64,000 nucleotides of DNA from Scilla litardierei (lineage: Eukaryota > Streptophyta > Magnoliopsida > Asparagales > Asparagaceae), in NCBI GenBank assembly GCA_030789695.1, contig CM061135.1, positions 113,282,301-113,346,300 on the forward strand, written 5' to 3'. Below the pieces are notes generated by a model, which did no database searches, was not told the origin of the DNA, and saw only the letters and a program-made list of their open reading frames with translations. Positions 46,496 through 58,207 of this stretch are shown piece by piece; positions within the stretch are counted from its first letter, which is position 1; the number at the start of each line of letters is the position of its first letter. The position numbers and the translations under genes were made by a program.

Positions 46496-49400
46496 TCAAT
46501 TAATGCGGGATGTTTGGTGCATATGAGATGCACCCATCAAACTTTCCGGGGAGAACGCTTGGATTCGGAAGTTGCGGCGGCGTGTTCTCCCAGGTGGTCC
46601 CTCATCTCGAATAGTGTTGGGGGGAGGCTCCCCCAAGCTAGCATTTGCTCCGGTCAACGGCTTCACCGGTGACGCCGATTTTCGTAGCGGCGGAGCTTTC
46701 TTCGGAGACTTTTGTTTCGAGAGCTTGCAGAGCTCTCGAATCCTTGCGACATCAGCGTCGCCTTCATCATTTTCAGCGGAGAGGTCGGGGGAATCGTCTA
46801 TCTTCTCATCTTGGCCTAAATCCGGGCCTTCATCAAAAAACTCATCGAAAAGAGCGCCAATCGAGTGGGGGATCGCCTCTTCAATTACCTCATCAAGGAG
46901 GTATGAAAGATCATCCGGCCGTCCCCTAAGCAAATATATTCTATTGGTTTCGCCCGTCGGGACTCCCTCGGAATAGTGTTTGAGTCTCTGACCATTTACT
47001 TTGAATGTGGAACCGTCCTTGCTTTCCAACTCGAAAGCTCCTCCCGGTTGTATGTGCTTGATGATGAAAGGTTCGGACCAACGTGACCTCAACTTACCGG
47101 GAAATAGTCGGAGCCGGGAATTATAGAGCAAGACCTTGTCTCCTACTTTGAAGTCCGTGACGGTTATACGGGCATCGTGGAGAATCTTGGTCCTTTCTTT
47201 GTAAATTCTTGAGCTTTCGTAGGCGTCTCTTCTTATCTCATCAAGCTCGTTGATGTCCAAGAGTCGCCTCACCGCCGCACTCTTGTAATCGTAATTAAAG
47301 GTTTTGATGGCCCAATATGCGCGGTGCTCCAACTCTACCGGTAAGTGGCAAGCTTTCCCATAAACGAGTCGGAACGGTGTGGTGCCTATGGGAGTGCGAA
47401 AGGCCGTGCGATATGCCCATAGAGCATCGTTTAGCTTCATTGACCAATCCTTTCTAGATCGATCCACCGTCTTTTTGAGAATTTGCTTGATTTCTCTATT
47501 TGAGACTTCCACTTGGCCGCTTGTCTGGGGGTGATATGCCATGCCGACTCTATGATTTACCCCGTACTTCTTTAGCATGGCTTCAAACTTGTTCTCTATG
47601 AAGTGGCTCCCCCCGTCGCTTATCAAGGTACGAGGCACTCCGAAGCGCGGGAAGATATTTTGCTTGAAGAACTTGGAGACGACCCTTGCATCATTAGTAG
47701 GGGTGGCGATTGCTTCCACCCATTTGGAGACATAGTCGACGGCCAATAGGATGTATTTGTTGCCATTGCTCGACGGAAATGGTCCCATGAAGTCTACTAC
47801 CCAACAATCAAAAAGCTCAATTTCTTGGATGGGCCTCATTGGCATCTCATTGCGCTTGGAGATATTCCCGGTCCGTTGGCATCTATCGCACCCCTTTACA
47901 AAGTCGTGGGTGTCTTTAAACATTGTCGGCCAAAAGAACCCGCTCTGCAAAATCTTAGCGGTAGTTTTAGAGGCGGCATGATGTCCTCCGCATGGTAGAC
48001 CGTGGCAATGCAAAATGATGGATGTCGCCTCCTCTTTAGAAACACACCTCCGAATGACGCCATCCTTGCATATCTTGAAAAGGTATGGATCTTCCCAAAA
48101 ATAACTACGGACCTCATGCAGAAATCTCCTCTTTTGATGCGTGGGCATCCCATACGGTTTAATTCCGCAAGCCAAGTAGTTGACGAAGTCCACGTACCAC
48201 GGTACTTCACCGGTCCTTATGGCATATAGCCTCTCATCCACAAATGTGTCGTCGATAGGCAAACTCTCATCCTCCTTGTCGCGAATGAGCCTAGATAAAT
48301 GATCCGCCACGACATTGTCCGTACCCTTCTTATCTCTGATCTCTAAGTCGAATTCTTGCAACAAGAGTATCCACCTAATCAACCGAGGTTTGGCCTCCTT
48401 CTTGTTTAAAAGATACTTCAATGCCGCATGGTCGGTGTGGACAATCACCTTGGAACCGAGGAGGTAGGAGCGAAACTTCTCTATGGAATAGACGACCGCT
48501 AGAAGCTCCTTTTCGGTAGGTGTGTAGTTTTTCTGCGCGTCATCCAATGTCTTGCTCGCATAGTATATCGCATGAAGCTTCTTATCTTTTCTTTGTCCCA
48601 ACACCGCTCCAATGGCTTGGTCGCTAGCATCACACATTAGCTCAAAAGGAAGGCTCCAATCCGGTGGTTGTATGATGGGCACGGAGACTAGTGCTTCCTT
48701 CAAGGTGTTGAAGGCTTGTAAGCATTCTCCTGAAAAAACAAAAGGAATATCTTTAGCGAGCAAGGAGGTAAGCGGTCGGGCAATCGAGGCGAAATCCTTG
48801 ATGAAACGGCGGTAAAACCCCGCGTGACCAAGAAAGCCTCTAATGCCCTTGACATTAATAGGAGGAGGAAGTTTCTCGATTACCTCAATCTTTGCTTTAT
48901 CTACCTCAATTCCTCTCGAAGAGACAAGATGTCCGAGAACTATACCTTCTGTGACCATGAAGTGACACTTCTCCCAATTGAGAGTGAGATTGTTTTGTTG
49001 GCACCTTTTTAGGACTTTAGTAAGATTTTCCAAGCAAGAGTCAAACTCACTTCCATAAACCGAGAAATCATCCATAAAAACTTCCATAATATTTTCAATG
49101 TAATCGGAAAATATGGATGTCATACACCTCTGAAAGGTGGCGGGAGCATTACAAAGGCCAAACGGCATCCTACGGTAAGCATAGGTGCCATAGGGACAAG
49201 TGAAAGTTGTCTTCTCTTGGTCATCTTCGTGCAAAGGGATTTGGAAGAATCCTGAATACCCATTTAGATAGCAAAAGTATTTATGTTTTGCAAGGCGTTC
49301 AAGCATTTGATCGATTAAGGGCAATGGGTAATGGTCCTTTCGGGTGGCTTTATTGAGTTTCCTATAGTCGATGCACATTCGCCATCCCGTGACGGTGCGC

Positions 49401-50377
49401 GTAGATATGGGCTCACCTTTTTCATTTTTTATGACAGTCATCCCCCCTTTCTTGGGGACGACGTGAACGGGGCTAACCCACCTACTGTCCGAGATAGGAT
49501 AAATTATACCGGCTTCTAGCAACTTTAGGATTTCATTTTTAACCACCTCCTTCATATTAGGGTTTAACCGCCTTTGAGGCTCTATGGAGGTGGCGTCAGT
49601 ATCCTCCAAATGGATCCTATGCGTGCAAAGCCTAGGGCTTATCCCTTTTAGATCGGAGATAGTGTACCCAAGTACATCTTTGTGGCTCCTAAGAACGTCT
49701 AGGAGTTTCTCAAGTTGGTCCGGCGTGAGGTGGGAGTTTACTATCACCGGGAAAGTTAATTTGTTACCCAAAAAGGTGTACCTTAGATTCGGAGGTAATT
49801 GTTTAAGTTCTACCTGAAGAGGCGCCGCTCCCTCTACTTCATCAGCTCGCATGAGTTTGGTTTCTTCCTTGTCAGCCGGGTCTAGCTCGTGCTCAGGTGG
49901 CACGCTCTCTTGTGAAGAGTCAGACTCACTGCTTAGTGAGGACAATGCATCGAAATAGGCGCGCTCCGATTCTGTGCTAGCGTCATCAGAGCTTTCACTC
50001 GGCTCCGGTTCGTTCCTGGAATCAAGAAACGCATCAGACGACTCGTAGAAGCAAGGGTGAGTGTCATGGGGTGTAACTCCCTGAACGATGGCTTGCTCTG
50101 AAGATCCTCCCGGAGTATAGTGATCCTCGACACTTGTCCTACCGTCTTCGAAATATAGCTTGTCGTCCATCACATCAACTCTGACGTTGCCTCCGATAGT
50201 CCCTTCCGGGGAGACTTGGTCCATCACAAAACTAGCAAATAGTTGCTCGTCAAGGTCCTTGACGTCGATAGCAAAAGCTCCGGTAGCGTGGACCTCATCG
50301 ACAAGCTCCTTAAGGAGGTCTGTGAAGGAGTCATAGTCTTCCTGACTGAGTTCTATTGTTGACATTGCATCCTCCAT
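46496..50377 (-). CDS. pol: RT8 pol: acidic extension + RT-RNase H-integrase (RT catalytic Asp lost)
   Basis: An open frame of 1293 residues from ATG 50377, only 116 bp after the primer site. Residues 1-185 are acidic and Ser/Glu-rich, match no Gag or protease, and have a counterpart in RT7 (52386-52817). RT spans about 270-450: CIDYRKLNK (335-343), [13 protein letters not shown] (404-416) and FMDD (434-437). Motif A reads YLNGYSG: residue 372 is Asn (codon 49264-49262, AAT) where RT7 has Asp, so reverse transcription should fail. RNase H has CDAS (582-585) and HTDH (647-650). Integrase has a zinc domain (C830, C833) and DDE residues D862, D921, E957. The tail (about 1150-1293) is charged and Pro-rich. 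Other motifs look intact, so the loss may be recent. Confidence 0.92.
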   Translation of the reverse strand: MEDAMSTIELSQEDYDSFTDLLKELVDEVHATGAFAIDVKDLDEQLFASFVMDQVSPEGTIGGNVRVDVMDDKLYFEDGRTSVEDHYTPGGSSEQAIVQGVTPHDTHPCFYESSDAFLDSRNEPEPSESSDDASTESERAYFDALSSLSSESDSSQESVPPEHELDPADKEETKLMRADEVEGAAPLQVELKQLPPNLRYTFLGNKLTFPVIVNSHLTPDQLEKLLDVLRSHKDVLGYTISDLKGISPRLCTHRIHLEDTDATSIEPQRRLNPNMKEVVKNEILKLLEAGIIYPISDSRWVSPVHVVPKKGGMTVIKNEKGEPISTRTVTGWRMCIDYRKLNKATRKDHYPLPLIDQMLERLAKHKYFCYLNGYSGFFQIPLHEDDQEKTTFTCPYGTYAYRRMPFGLCNAPATFQRCMTSIFSDYIENIMEVFMDDFSVYGSEFDSCLENLTKVLKRCQQNNLTLNWEKCHFMVTEGIVLGHLVSSRGIEVDKAKIEVIEKLPPPINVKGIRGFLGHAGFYRRFIKDFASIARPLTSLLAKDIPFVFSGECLQAFNTLKEALVSVPIIQPPDWSLPFELMCDASDQAIGAVLGQRKDKKLHAIYYASKTLDDAQKNYTPTEKELLAVVYSIEKFRSYLLGSKVIVHTDHAALKYLLNKKEAKPRLIRWILLLQEFDLEIRDKKGTDNVVADHLSRLIRDKEDESLPIDDTFVDERLYAIRTGEVPWYVDFVNYLACGIKPYGMPTHQKRRFLHEVRSYFWEDPYLFKICKDGVIRRCVSKEEATSIILHCHGLPCGGHHAASKTTAKILQSGFFWPTMFKDTHDFVKGCDRCQRTGNISKRNEMPMRPIQEIELFDCWVVDFMGPFPSSNGNKYILLAVDYVSKWVEAIATPTNDARVVSKFFKQNIFPRFGVPRTLISDGGSHFIENKFEAMLKKYGVNHRVGMAYHPQTSGQVEVSNREIKQILKKTVDRSRKDWSMKLNDALWAYRTAFRTPIGTTPFRLVYGKACHLPVELEHRAYWAIKTFNYDYKSAAVRRLLDINELDEIRRDAYESSRIYKERTKILHDARITVTDFKVGDKVLLYNSRLRLFPGKLRSRWSEPFIIKHIQPGGAFELESKDGSTFKVNGQRLKHYSEGVPTGETNRIYLLRGRPDDLSYLLDEVIEEAIPHSIGALFDEFFDEGPDLGQDEKIDDSPDLSAENDEGDADVARIRELCKLSKQKSPKKAPPLRKSASPVKPLTGANASLGEPPPNTIRDEGPPGRTRRRNFRIQAFSPESLMGASHMHQTSRIN

Positions 50378-50493
50378 TCTTCATGTAAAGACCTTATGCA
50401 AAATACAGGGAGAATATGCAAATAGAAGAAAGTAAAGAAAGAGAGAAAGAAGAAGTAACCGGGTGGTCGATGACGAACACCGTCGAAATGCCG

Positions 50494-50511
50494 TCCCCGG
50501 CAACGGCGCCA
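50494..50511 (-). other. RT8 primer binding site (tRNA-Asp type)
   Basis: The minus strand reads TGGCGCCGTTGCCGGGGA, the Athila/Tat primer site, 6 nt from the LTR. Confidence 0.9.
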
Positions 50512-50517
50512 AAAACT

Positions 50518-52334
50518 TGATCGCTCCGGGACGTAACCCAAAAGAACGGTTGTAGTTTTACCGCAAGTGCACGGTGTAGCAGCGAGCGGGTTATCGAACA
50601 CAGGGAGGACGAATGACCGTGCTTGTTCCGATCAACCTGGCTATTTAAGAAGAGAGAAATTTGCCTTTGGCGATCCTGTCACAATCGTCAGACAAAGTAC
50701 GGAAATAACAAATCAAATAAAGAACGTCTAGGGAATGGGGAATTCCCGCTACTCACCGTATTTCGTAAAAGTGGTTCATTGGTATCAAAGTTGCTAGAAT
50801 AAGATTTTGGATGAACTAGTTGCAACTGAATGTAGAACCAAGCTCACGCTCTCGCGCTGTTGCCGGTCTATAGCTATCCTAGGCTCGGGTCCAATCTATT
50901 GCAAACCCTAGCCTAGGGAAGCTAGCATTAGGATCAACATCATCGTTCAATCGCGCACCGAGCCCAATCTCTTGCAAACTCGGTCCACGACCTAGTTTGG
51001 GATAGTTCCTTCCCGTCCAATCTCTTGCAAACGGGTATTGGCGCGGAATTGGAACCGGAAACCCTAGTATCGGTCCAATCTCTTGCAAACCGATACTACG
51101 GAAATTCGATTCCAACCCAATTCAGATTTCTAGGGTTTCCTATCGAATTGGGATCCAATCTCTTGCAAATCCCAATCGATGTGAAATCTTAGCCATCCGT
51201 AGTAAATTGATCCCAATCTAATCCCTAGTAGCAATTCTAACAAAATTCCTACCAATTCATCACAATTATGAAATAGGGCTTGTAGGGTTCATCCCCACGC
51301 CCCAAGACGTGGCGACTACTCACAATTCATAGCAAGATCACAAAAATAATCAATGAAATAAGCAATAGAATTCATCACAATATTGAGATATGCAATAAAA
51401 ATAGAATTTTTAGAGAAGAGAAGAGCAAACCAATGGAGTTCTTAAATTAATCCAACAAAAATCCAATTTTGTCTCCTCTTCAATCACAAGAATAAAACTA
51501 AAAAGCTAATCTAAAAAGTTGCAAAAAATCTAAGAGAGAGGCTCCCAAAACTAGGGTAAAAACAGGGGTTAAATAGCCCCCAAAATCGTCCAAAAACTGT
51601 CACCAAAATACCCCTGCGCAGCCTGTTTTCCGCAATTTTCGCTACAGGCAGCGCGTCGCACTCGGCCGAGTGACAAAAGTCGCTCGGCCGAGTGAAAACC
51701 CTGTAATTTTCCAGTAAGTATCGATCTTCAGGGGTCTTCACTTCGGGGGCGGCTCGGCCGAGTGAGTTGTCGTCACTCGGCCGATGGCTTCATGGTACTC
51801 GGGCGGACGGAATTATCCACTCGGTCGAGTGGGTCTTCTGAAGCTCAGGCAGCCGAAAAATAGTAACATGGCGATTTTTGAAGGGCTTCGTCTGGGCGCC
51901 ACTCGGGTGGACGGGGTCTCGTCACTCGGCCGATGTGGTATCCGTCGCTCGGCCGAGTGCACGTATGAATCATGTCTGATCTGGTCGGCCGAGCAGTGTC
52001 TCGCTGGTCGGCCGAGTGACTCCTTCACTCGGCCGAGTGGGACACAAAACATGCCCAAACTGCTTGTTTTGGCCTCCACGTCGCTCCTGCGACGTTCGTT
52101 CTTCTTCCGCTCCTCTCCAACAGCAAAATACCCCTCGGGGAGGTCGTCGGTGACCGTCTGGAGTAAGCGTATCTCGAGATCACTCCAATTCACGCCAAAT
52201 CACCTGAAATGCGACAAAAACAACAAATCGTGAAAAGCATCGCAATATCGTCGATATATCGTGAAAAACATGATTTGGGCGATCTAAATGGCATGCAAAC
52301 ATGCGGTAAAAAAGTGTAAAATAGGGAGTGATCA
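50518..52334 (-). repeat. RT8 5' LTR
   Basis: Plus strand TGATCGCTCCGG...GAGTGATCA. In sense it starts at 52334 and ends at 50518, next to the primer site. Confidence 0.92.
50879..51180 (-). repeat. Five-hairpin array with a constant loop (5' LTR copy)
   Basis: Same five hairpins as in the 3' LTR. Few changes: the first loop has one substitution (CCAATCTATTGCAA) and the outer pair of the third stem is lost (TTCCCGT). In sense it lies about 1.15-1.46 kb into the 1.82 kb LTR and 360-660 nt from the LTR end, so it is likely within the transcribed R/U5 leader. Confidence 0.88.
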
Positions 52335-52385
52335 GTATCCACTATCAAACATAGAATCTGAAGTACTTCCCTGGTCAATGTAGTT

Positions 52386-52817
52386 TCATGATGGTGCGGG
52401 ATCTGTGTACTCCTCATAGGCGTATTCTTCACTTGCTGAAAACTGTGGGATGCTATCGTCGTAGAAGTGTAGTGTTTCTCCCTCATATCGCACATAGATT
52501 TCATCAGCGACAGATACACCATCCAGGGCATTCGCAATACAGAAAGCGTTTGCAATAAAAACTAAGAGCTCTTGTGTAATCGGGTCGTCTGTAGGGAATC
52601 CCACTGGGCCATGGGCCCATACATCAGCTACCATGCTCTCTATTATACCCAACAACTGAGAATCGTTTAATGGCTCCAATTGATGAGTCTCTCTCCAGTA
52701 TGCATCAACAGGTGGAGCCTCAATGCTATGGAGAAGCATCACGTCCTCTTCGAAGCTTATGCGAATGTCACCTTCGATGGTACATGCATCAGAAACCTTA
52801 TTCATTATATGATCCAT
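52386..52817 (-). pseudogene. RT7 N-terminal pol extension, cut by RT8
   Basis: A 143-residue ORF (MDHIMNKVSDACTIEGD) with acidic character, including LNDSQLLGIIESMVADVWAHG and IPQFSASEEYAYEEY. Position and spacing correspond to residues 1-185 of RT8 pol, and both share a Leu-rich helix followed by an acidic patch. It ends near the RT8 insertion site at 52335. No Gag or protease motif is seen. From here back to the primer site (52818-53182) I see only fragmentary acidic coding potential. Confidence 0.6.
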
Positions 52818-53182
52818 AACTAATTACTGATTTGTGTTACCTGCAACATATGTTCCTAAGCCGATAAAGCGAACTGCATCAATCAGTTCTCTGGCTGTGC
52901 ATTCAATCATGGATTAGTCCATGCGCGAGTCTGGGAGGCCATGTAAATGATAAGGAGAGAAACTGAACTCCTCTGAGTCACTGTCTGACTCACAAGTCCA
53001 CTGAACTTGCATCACCATCTCCATTATGTCTGAATAGTCAGGAAATAATCGCTAGATGGAGGGAGATGTTAGTAGCAAGGCAGAAAAAGAGAAAGAGAAT
53101 AAAAGGGTGGTAAGGTGAGAAATGGTTAGAGTGCTAGCAAACTTCTCAAAATAAAAATGAACTGAGATAAACACTAGTGCCA

Positions 53183-53200
53183 TCCCCAGCAACGGCGGCA
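53183..53200 (-). other. RT7 primer binding site (degenerate tRNA-Asp type)
   Basis: The minus strand reads TGCCGCCGTTGCTGGGGA, two mismatches from the RT8 site, with the same 6-nt gap to the LTR. Confidence 0.8.
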
Positions 53201-53206
53201 AAAACT

Positions 53207-54875
53207 TGACGCACCTGAAACCTACACCTAGATTCTACCTGGCGGTGTCACGATCGCCAGGCGTGATATGGCCCCTAGGTTTCAATTCCGGGATCGATCC
53301 GTAAGCGGACGGTGTCAAGTTGTAGTATAAATGATATCGAATCTCATAGGGACGGTGATAGTGTATATGGGTTCTCAGTTTACTTCTAAATTTCGAAGCG
53401 AGATAGCTATCAGGTTGAAGGAGTTGATTGGGGTGTTGTCGTTGTTCTACTAGTAAAAAGTACTAGGGCATTAGGGATCACCACTAAAATCGTCGGGGAT
53501 CGACGTTGGAATAGAATCCTTACGTTGCATTAGAGTTAGTGGATTAATCTTCCAATTTGTACCACTCTCGTGGGTTAGAATTGTGAGGTGTTTCGGTAGC
53601 TCTCGTTGACGCAATGACGGTAGCCGTCAACGTAGTGGTATAGTTTGTCGATGGATCCCCTCAAGGCACGAGCCGGGCATGGTCACGAGCATTGGTTGGA
53701 TCCACCGATTTCCCTATTCGAACACTAAAGATACCCCTTAAGCACATCAATTCCACAGACCGTGGGAATGATCTCAGTACGGGTTATCTAGGGGTTCGAT
53801 ATGATCGACCGAAATACTTCCCTAAATCCCTAATTCAATGTAGAGGTCCAGATCTACGTCTTTTCCCTAGGATCTTAGGGCTAACTCAACAACCCTAGAA
53901 ATATCTACTCACACATGGAAATATTAGCGGATAAAAACATCATTTTTATAGAAGAAAACAGCATAGCAATTAGTAAAATAAAGATCAGAAACTTACAGAG
54001 CGAATAACAGATCTCAAGAGAAACTCAGATTCTAAGAACGCAAGAAAATACCCAACAAGCTTCAATAGAATTCGATCCAAAACGTATTCAGAAATTAATC
54101 TAAAACCTAACAATTATTATCAACAAATTTTCACTCTCCAAAAACGTCTCTGCCGCTCCCCTGCACTCAGAAAATAAAATCGCCACCCAAATCGGTGCCC
54201 AGCTGCCAGACTTCAGTACCCAGATCACGCAGAAGACGCATCAAAACGTTTCCAAAAATAGCCTTGGCGTTGTCGACCGGGTAAGATACTCGGTCGAGCA
54301 ATGCGGTGCTCATTCGGTTGCTCGGTCTGAGCAACTGCAATGCTCGACCGAGCTGGATAGAAAATCCAAAATATCTAAAATTCTCGCTCTGCCTGCACGA
54401 GCCGAGTCAGCTCCGCTTGCTCTGAGCAAAGGCTGACTTGGTCACTTAAGATCTGCTCGGGCCATGCACTAGAATTGTAAATCTACGCTACTCGACCGAG
54501 CAAGTGGAGTGCTCGGTCCGAGTGATCCCCATATCAGCTCCATTTTGTCATTTGAATCCGCTTGGTCTGAGCGTCTGTGCTGCTCGACCAAGCAGTCTGG
54601 GAGCTCCTCTTTCTCCTCCTGCTCTCTCTCTTCTTCTTCTCCAACGGCTCCAAAAGTATGGCAAACTCCTACAGGTCTTCACCAATGAGCTCACGGCCAT
54701 GTCGGATGTGTCCATACCCAGGTGGGGTCCCAAATTGCTCCAAAATACCTGAAAACTCATAAAACACTACGAAACTCGAATATAACGTCAAAAATGCGAT
54801 ATCGTAGTAAAATGTAGGATTTGGATGCGAAAATGGCATGAATGCGATGAAATGGTGGAAAATATGGACACATCA
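53207..54875 (-). repeat. RT7 5' LTR
   Basis: 1669 bp, aligned to 31430-33102. A palindrome cluster lies at about 54285-54600. Next to the primer site is a two-tier hairpin (53217-53224/53276-53283 enclosing 53238-53244/53255-53261). Confidence 0.9.
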
Positions 54876-54880
54876 GTTAG

Positions 54881-56542
54881 CCCCCTAAGGCGTAGTAAGA
54901 ACCCACACCGTAGCAAACCTAAAACCTAATCTAAAAATCATCAACGATAACTAAAGTTTACTTTACGCTATTTAAAATGTTATTCAACCATAGCCATCGA
55001 CGAACGGACTTGATATCTGTGCACATAGGATAGTCGTAGATTAGGCAGAACGAATCAAAAATCGTGTTTTTTGACTATTAGGGTAGTCCCGCTGAACTTA
55101 GAAACTTACCATAATATGATTGATGAAAAACACGATCTGACATCACCGTTGTCCCGTTTCAGACGGACCCTCGCTGACGCACCGCTTCGACGAGACGCTC
55201 CAGACCGACGACGCACTCGCCACCGCAGGCAAGTGTTTCCACTTGCGTACTTTCGGCCACGTTTAGGCCACACCCCTTTAACTGTAAAAGTACGACTAAA
55301 ATAGAACCAAACGTGAAATGATAGCGTCCGGGACCCTCCCTTGGCAGCTTAGACTTGACGACGAAGTCTAAGCACAAAAAACAACTACAACTGACATCAT
55401 ATAACTTATCTGTGTGTGCGTGTGTGTGAACCCCCTAGAATCAACAACAACAACTGCTACCATAGGTTTCTATCTGTGTGTGCGTGCGTGTGGACACCCT
55501 AGAATAACTTTGCTCTTGCCATGTCATGAACATCTTGCACGTCATGTCTTACACAGCCTGCGGGCAATAAGACGCTGACCTAGAAGAGTGGGTGATCTTT
55601 GTTACAGAACACCTACGGGAAGCTCGGTCCTCTCCTAGCAGAGTGAGTGTCCCAGTAGACCGTAGGATAGAGACACTCGCCTAGCAGAGTGGGTAGTCTC
55701 GTCCGGTCTTGTCTTGTCTTGAGCACTTGGGTTTAGGGTAGTGTTGAGTGGTCGCACTGGGAGAGGGTCTGGCCGCCCTCAAACCGTAAGGCGTGAACCC
55801 TTCGTGACATACACGGTACTTCTTGTCTTGTCCAGTCCAGTCCAGTCTAGTCTTGTAGCTAGTGGCACACGTTACGGCTATTGTCTGTCACGTTTACTTT
55901 CCTGCTCCGCTTTTACTTTCCTTGTAAAATAGTAAAACTGTCATGTCATCACAATTGCATGTAATCAACCAGTAAAATGTTGTTAAAAATTGTTTCGCAC
56001 TTGTAGTAGAGTCTAACCTTTCCTTGTAGACTTTACTTGACGTACCGCTCCTTTTCTCTTGGGTGTTGTACGTCAGGTACTGAGCCAGAGTTCATGGATG
56101 AGCTAGAGCTACCTGAGGATGTGGAACCGGAGGACGTTAACCCAGAGTACTTTCCTGACGAGGACCAGTCCTAGATCTACTCCCCTGTTGCGGATCCTCA
56201 GAGGTTTTTACTGCTTTTTAGTTCGGGTGCATAGCACCGTTTTACTTTTCTGCCTAGGTTGGGTGCTTGCACCATTAGTTTCCTTTCTGTAGTTGTTACC
56301 ATGTTGGGCATTACTTTCCTTTTTAGACTCTTATACTTCTGGATATCTTGATGGAATAAAATGAAAGCAAATTTCATTTCGAGTACTTTATTATTATTCT
56401 TACGAACTTTTTAAATGCAAGAACCTGTAAATCTTTAAATGGTAACCCTACAGACGCTTATTAGATCTGAGCCTCACAGCTCCGGCCCATGCAGACATTA
56501 GTCATGTCTCGAATCTGTCGTTTTGGGAAGTGGGGCATGCTA
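54881..56542 (+). repeat. RT6 5' LTR, second part (after the RT7 insertion)
   Basis: It resumes after the right GTTAG duplication and matches 60020-61790 of the 3' LTR. It ends at GGGGCATGC near 56540. Three CCTAGCAGAGTG-type units lie at about 55574-55700, against five in the 3' LTR. Confidence 0.88.
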
Positions 56543-56550
56543 GGTTTTAG

Positions 56551-56568
56551 TGGTGGCCCATGCAGGTC
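56551..56568 (+). other. RT6 primer-binding-site candidate
   Basis: TGGTGGCCCATGCAGGTC, identical to the RT1 candidate and at nearly the same distance from the LTR. Confidence 0.4.
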
Positions 56569-56668
56569 ATGCAATTATAAAAGTTTGTAGCAATAGTATT
56601 ACTCGCATTCATTTTTAACCTCCAGTTTATCTCGTTCGAGTTTAATTTGGGTCTTCCGTGTCAATAGG

Positions 56669-57076
56669 ATGGCAGGAGGACGCAATACCCGGGCCGGATC
56701 TTCAGCTGACGGGGCCTTGGATGGCCAAAGTGGCGAGTTTTGCAAATTTCTAGACGTTATGAGAGATATGTTGGATGCTCAGTATCGGTTGGTTGAACAG
56801 GAACATCGGGCTGCCCGTGCTGCCCAGGCTGTTCTGGCTGCACCACTAACGCCACCGCGAGGGAAACGACCAGTGGAGCAGTTCAGGCCAGCAGCTAGGC
56901 CTGCAGCGGGACCCGTTAAGTCGGTGTATTTCAAGAGGCCAGGAGCACTAGCATAGAACCAAGACAGGGATCGATGTAATTACTGTGGCAAGCCGTGGCA
57001 TCATTCGAGTTATTACATGAAGAAGCTGGGTTTGTGTCTGGCATGTGGAGCTGCCACGCACGCGGTTAAAGATTGA
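56669..57076 (+). pseudogene. gag: RT6 gag, truncated and degenerate
   Basis: ATG at 56669 gives MAGGRNTRAGSSADGALDGQ, then a TAG at 56954. The same frame continues through two CCHC-like knuckles: CNYCGKPWHHSSYY, whose last Cys is Tyr, and CLACGAATHAVKD followed by TGA (57074-57076) exactly where the last Cys should be. Only about 135 codons separate the start from the second knuckle, so the capsid domain is missing or internally deleted. Confidence 0.7.
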
Positions 57077-58192
57077 CCGAGATCGCGTCGTGCTGTAGTT
57101 GGAGCGTCAGTTCCACTGCAGAGTAGAACGCTTGCCTCAGTTCAGAGAGGAGCTATTGTTCGTGGAGCTTATACCATGACGGTCGTGGTTGGCGTCCTTG
57201 CAAGTAATTCCATAGACATAGTTTTCATATTATAGTTTAGCTTATTCTTGGCTACATGTGATTGTATCAAAACCTTTTTGTTTTCTTTTAAATCAAATCT
57301 TTAAAGTTTTGAGACTAGCACACAAGATCACAACCCCTATCTTCCCCATCCAATGCCACAACTCCACACGTTTTTCCCACATGTTTTTAAACATTCTTTC
57401 TTCTCTTTCCCTCTTCGAGAGTGTTATTTTTTGTTATGATATGGTTAGTACTAGCTATTATTGTTATAGGATTATGTTTGCGGGTAAGCATAGAGTGAGA
57501 TGAGATATGTTGTACCTGTGATTAGTTGATTTTGAACACAAGGATATTAGATTAAATTTCTTTCGGATGAAAAGAACGAGGTGTCGAAGACTTGTTTATT
57601 ATACCAATGTAGAAAGGACTTAATGGGGAATTCTAGTTGGACGAAATGGTACACATGGAGATGAGTACTCATCATATCTGAATCTTGGACGAGTGGCAGA
57701 TAGGAGTAGCTAGGAAGGTATAATATGACTTAGAGTGATCATGAAATGAGGAGAACATTTAAAGCATCAAGACTGTATTATTAAGTTGGGGTGAGAATAC
57801 ATTGGAGATAGCACGACGCATTGAGACGAACGAAGTGTTATGAAGATGGATTTAATAATATTAGGAGATTAGATGATAAGGGTAAGGATAGATGTGGTTC
57901 GATGGTTCATTGATTATGGAGAATAGATTTATGAGTCAATATGATGGATGATATATTGGGGACGAGATGATTGTTGTTAGGTAGACTGTAATGTGGATCT
58001 ATAGTCAGGTGCTAGGATGTGATTCTAGTTGTAACTTTTTCAGTGGAGAGACGAGTTATGATGGATTATTTAAGGAACCCTGATTGGAGTTATAGGATTA
58101 CCAAACGTTATGTGTAGATATGGGAGTTGCAGTCGTAGTTTTTATAGATATTATTATTATCAGTATAAGTGATTTCGAGGGCGAAATCATTT
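57077..58192 (+). other. RT6 non-coding interior
   Basis: AT-rich, with no RT or integrase motif. A short stretch to about 57200 may be decayed gag-protease junction; the rest is purine-rich like the RT1 interior. Confidence 0.5.
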
Positions 58193-58194
58193 CT

Positions 58195-58207
58195 AAGGTG
58201 GGTAGAA
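58195..58207 (+). other. RT6 polypurine tract
   Basis: AAGGTGGGTAGAA directly before the TGTAACGGC start of the 3' LTR. Confidence 0.75.

Larger units (their letters stand above)
39594..52334 (-). mobile_element. RT8: Athila-like Gypsy element, gag-less, nearly intact
   Basis: The LTRs are 39594-41411 (3') and 50518-52334 (5'), 1818 and 1817 bp, differing by roughly a few dozen substitutions. A perfect target duplication GTATC flanks it (39589-39593, 52335-52339). Order in sense: LTR, tRNA-Asp-type primer site, a 1293-codon ORF (acidic extension plus RT-RNase H-integrase), palindrome array, env-position ORF, non-coding region, LTR. No gag or protease. It is the innermost element of the nest and so younger than RT7. 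Confidence 0.92.

Noticed and set aside
46572..49817. Plus-strand ORFs opposite the RT8 pol
   Set aside because: They are antisense to a well-supported RT-RNase H-integrase frame.
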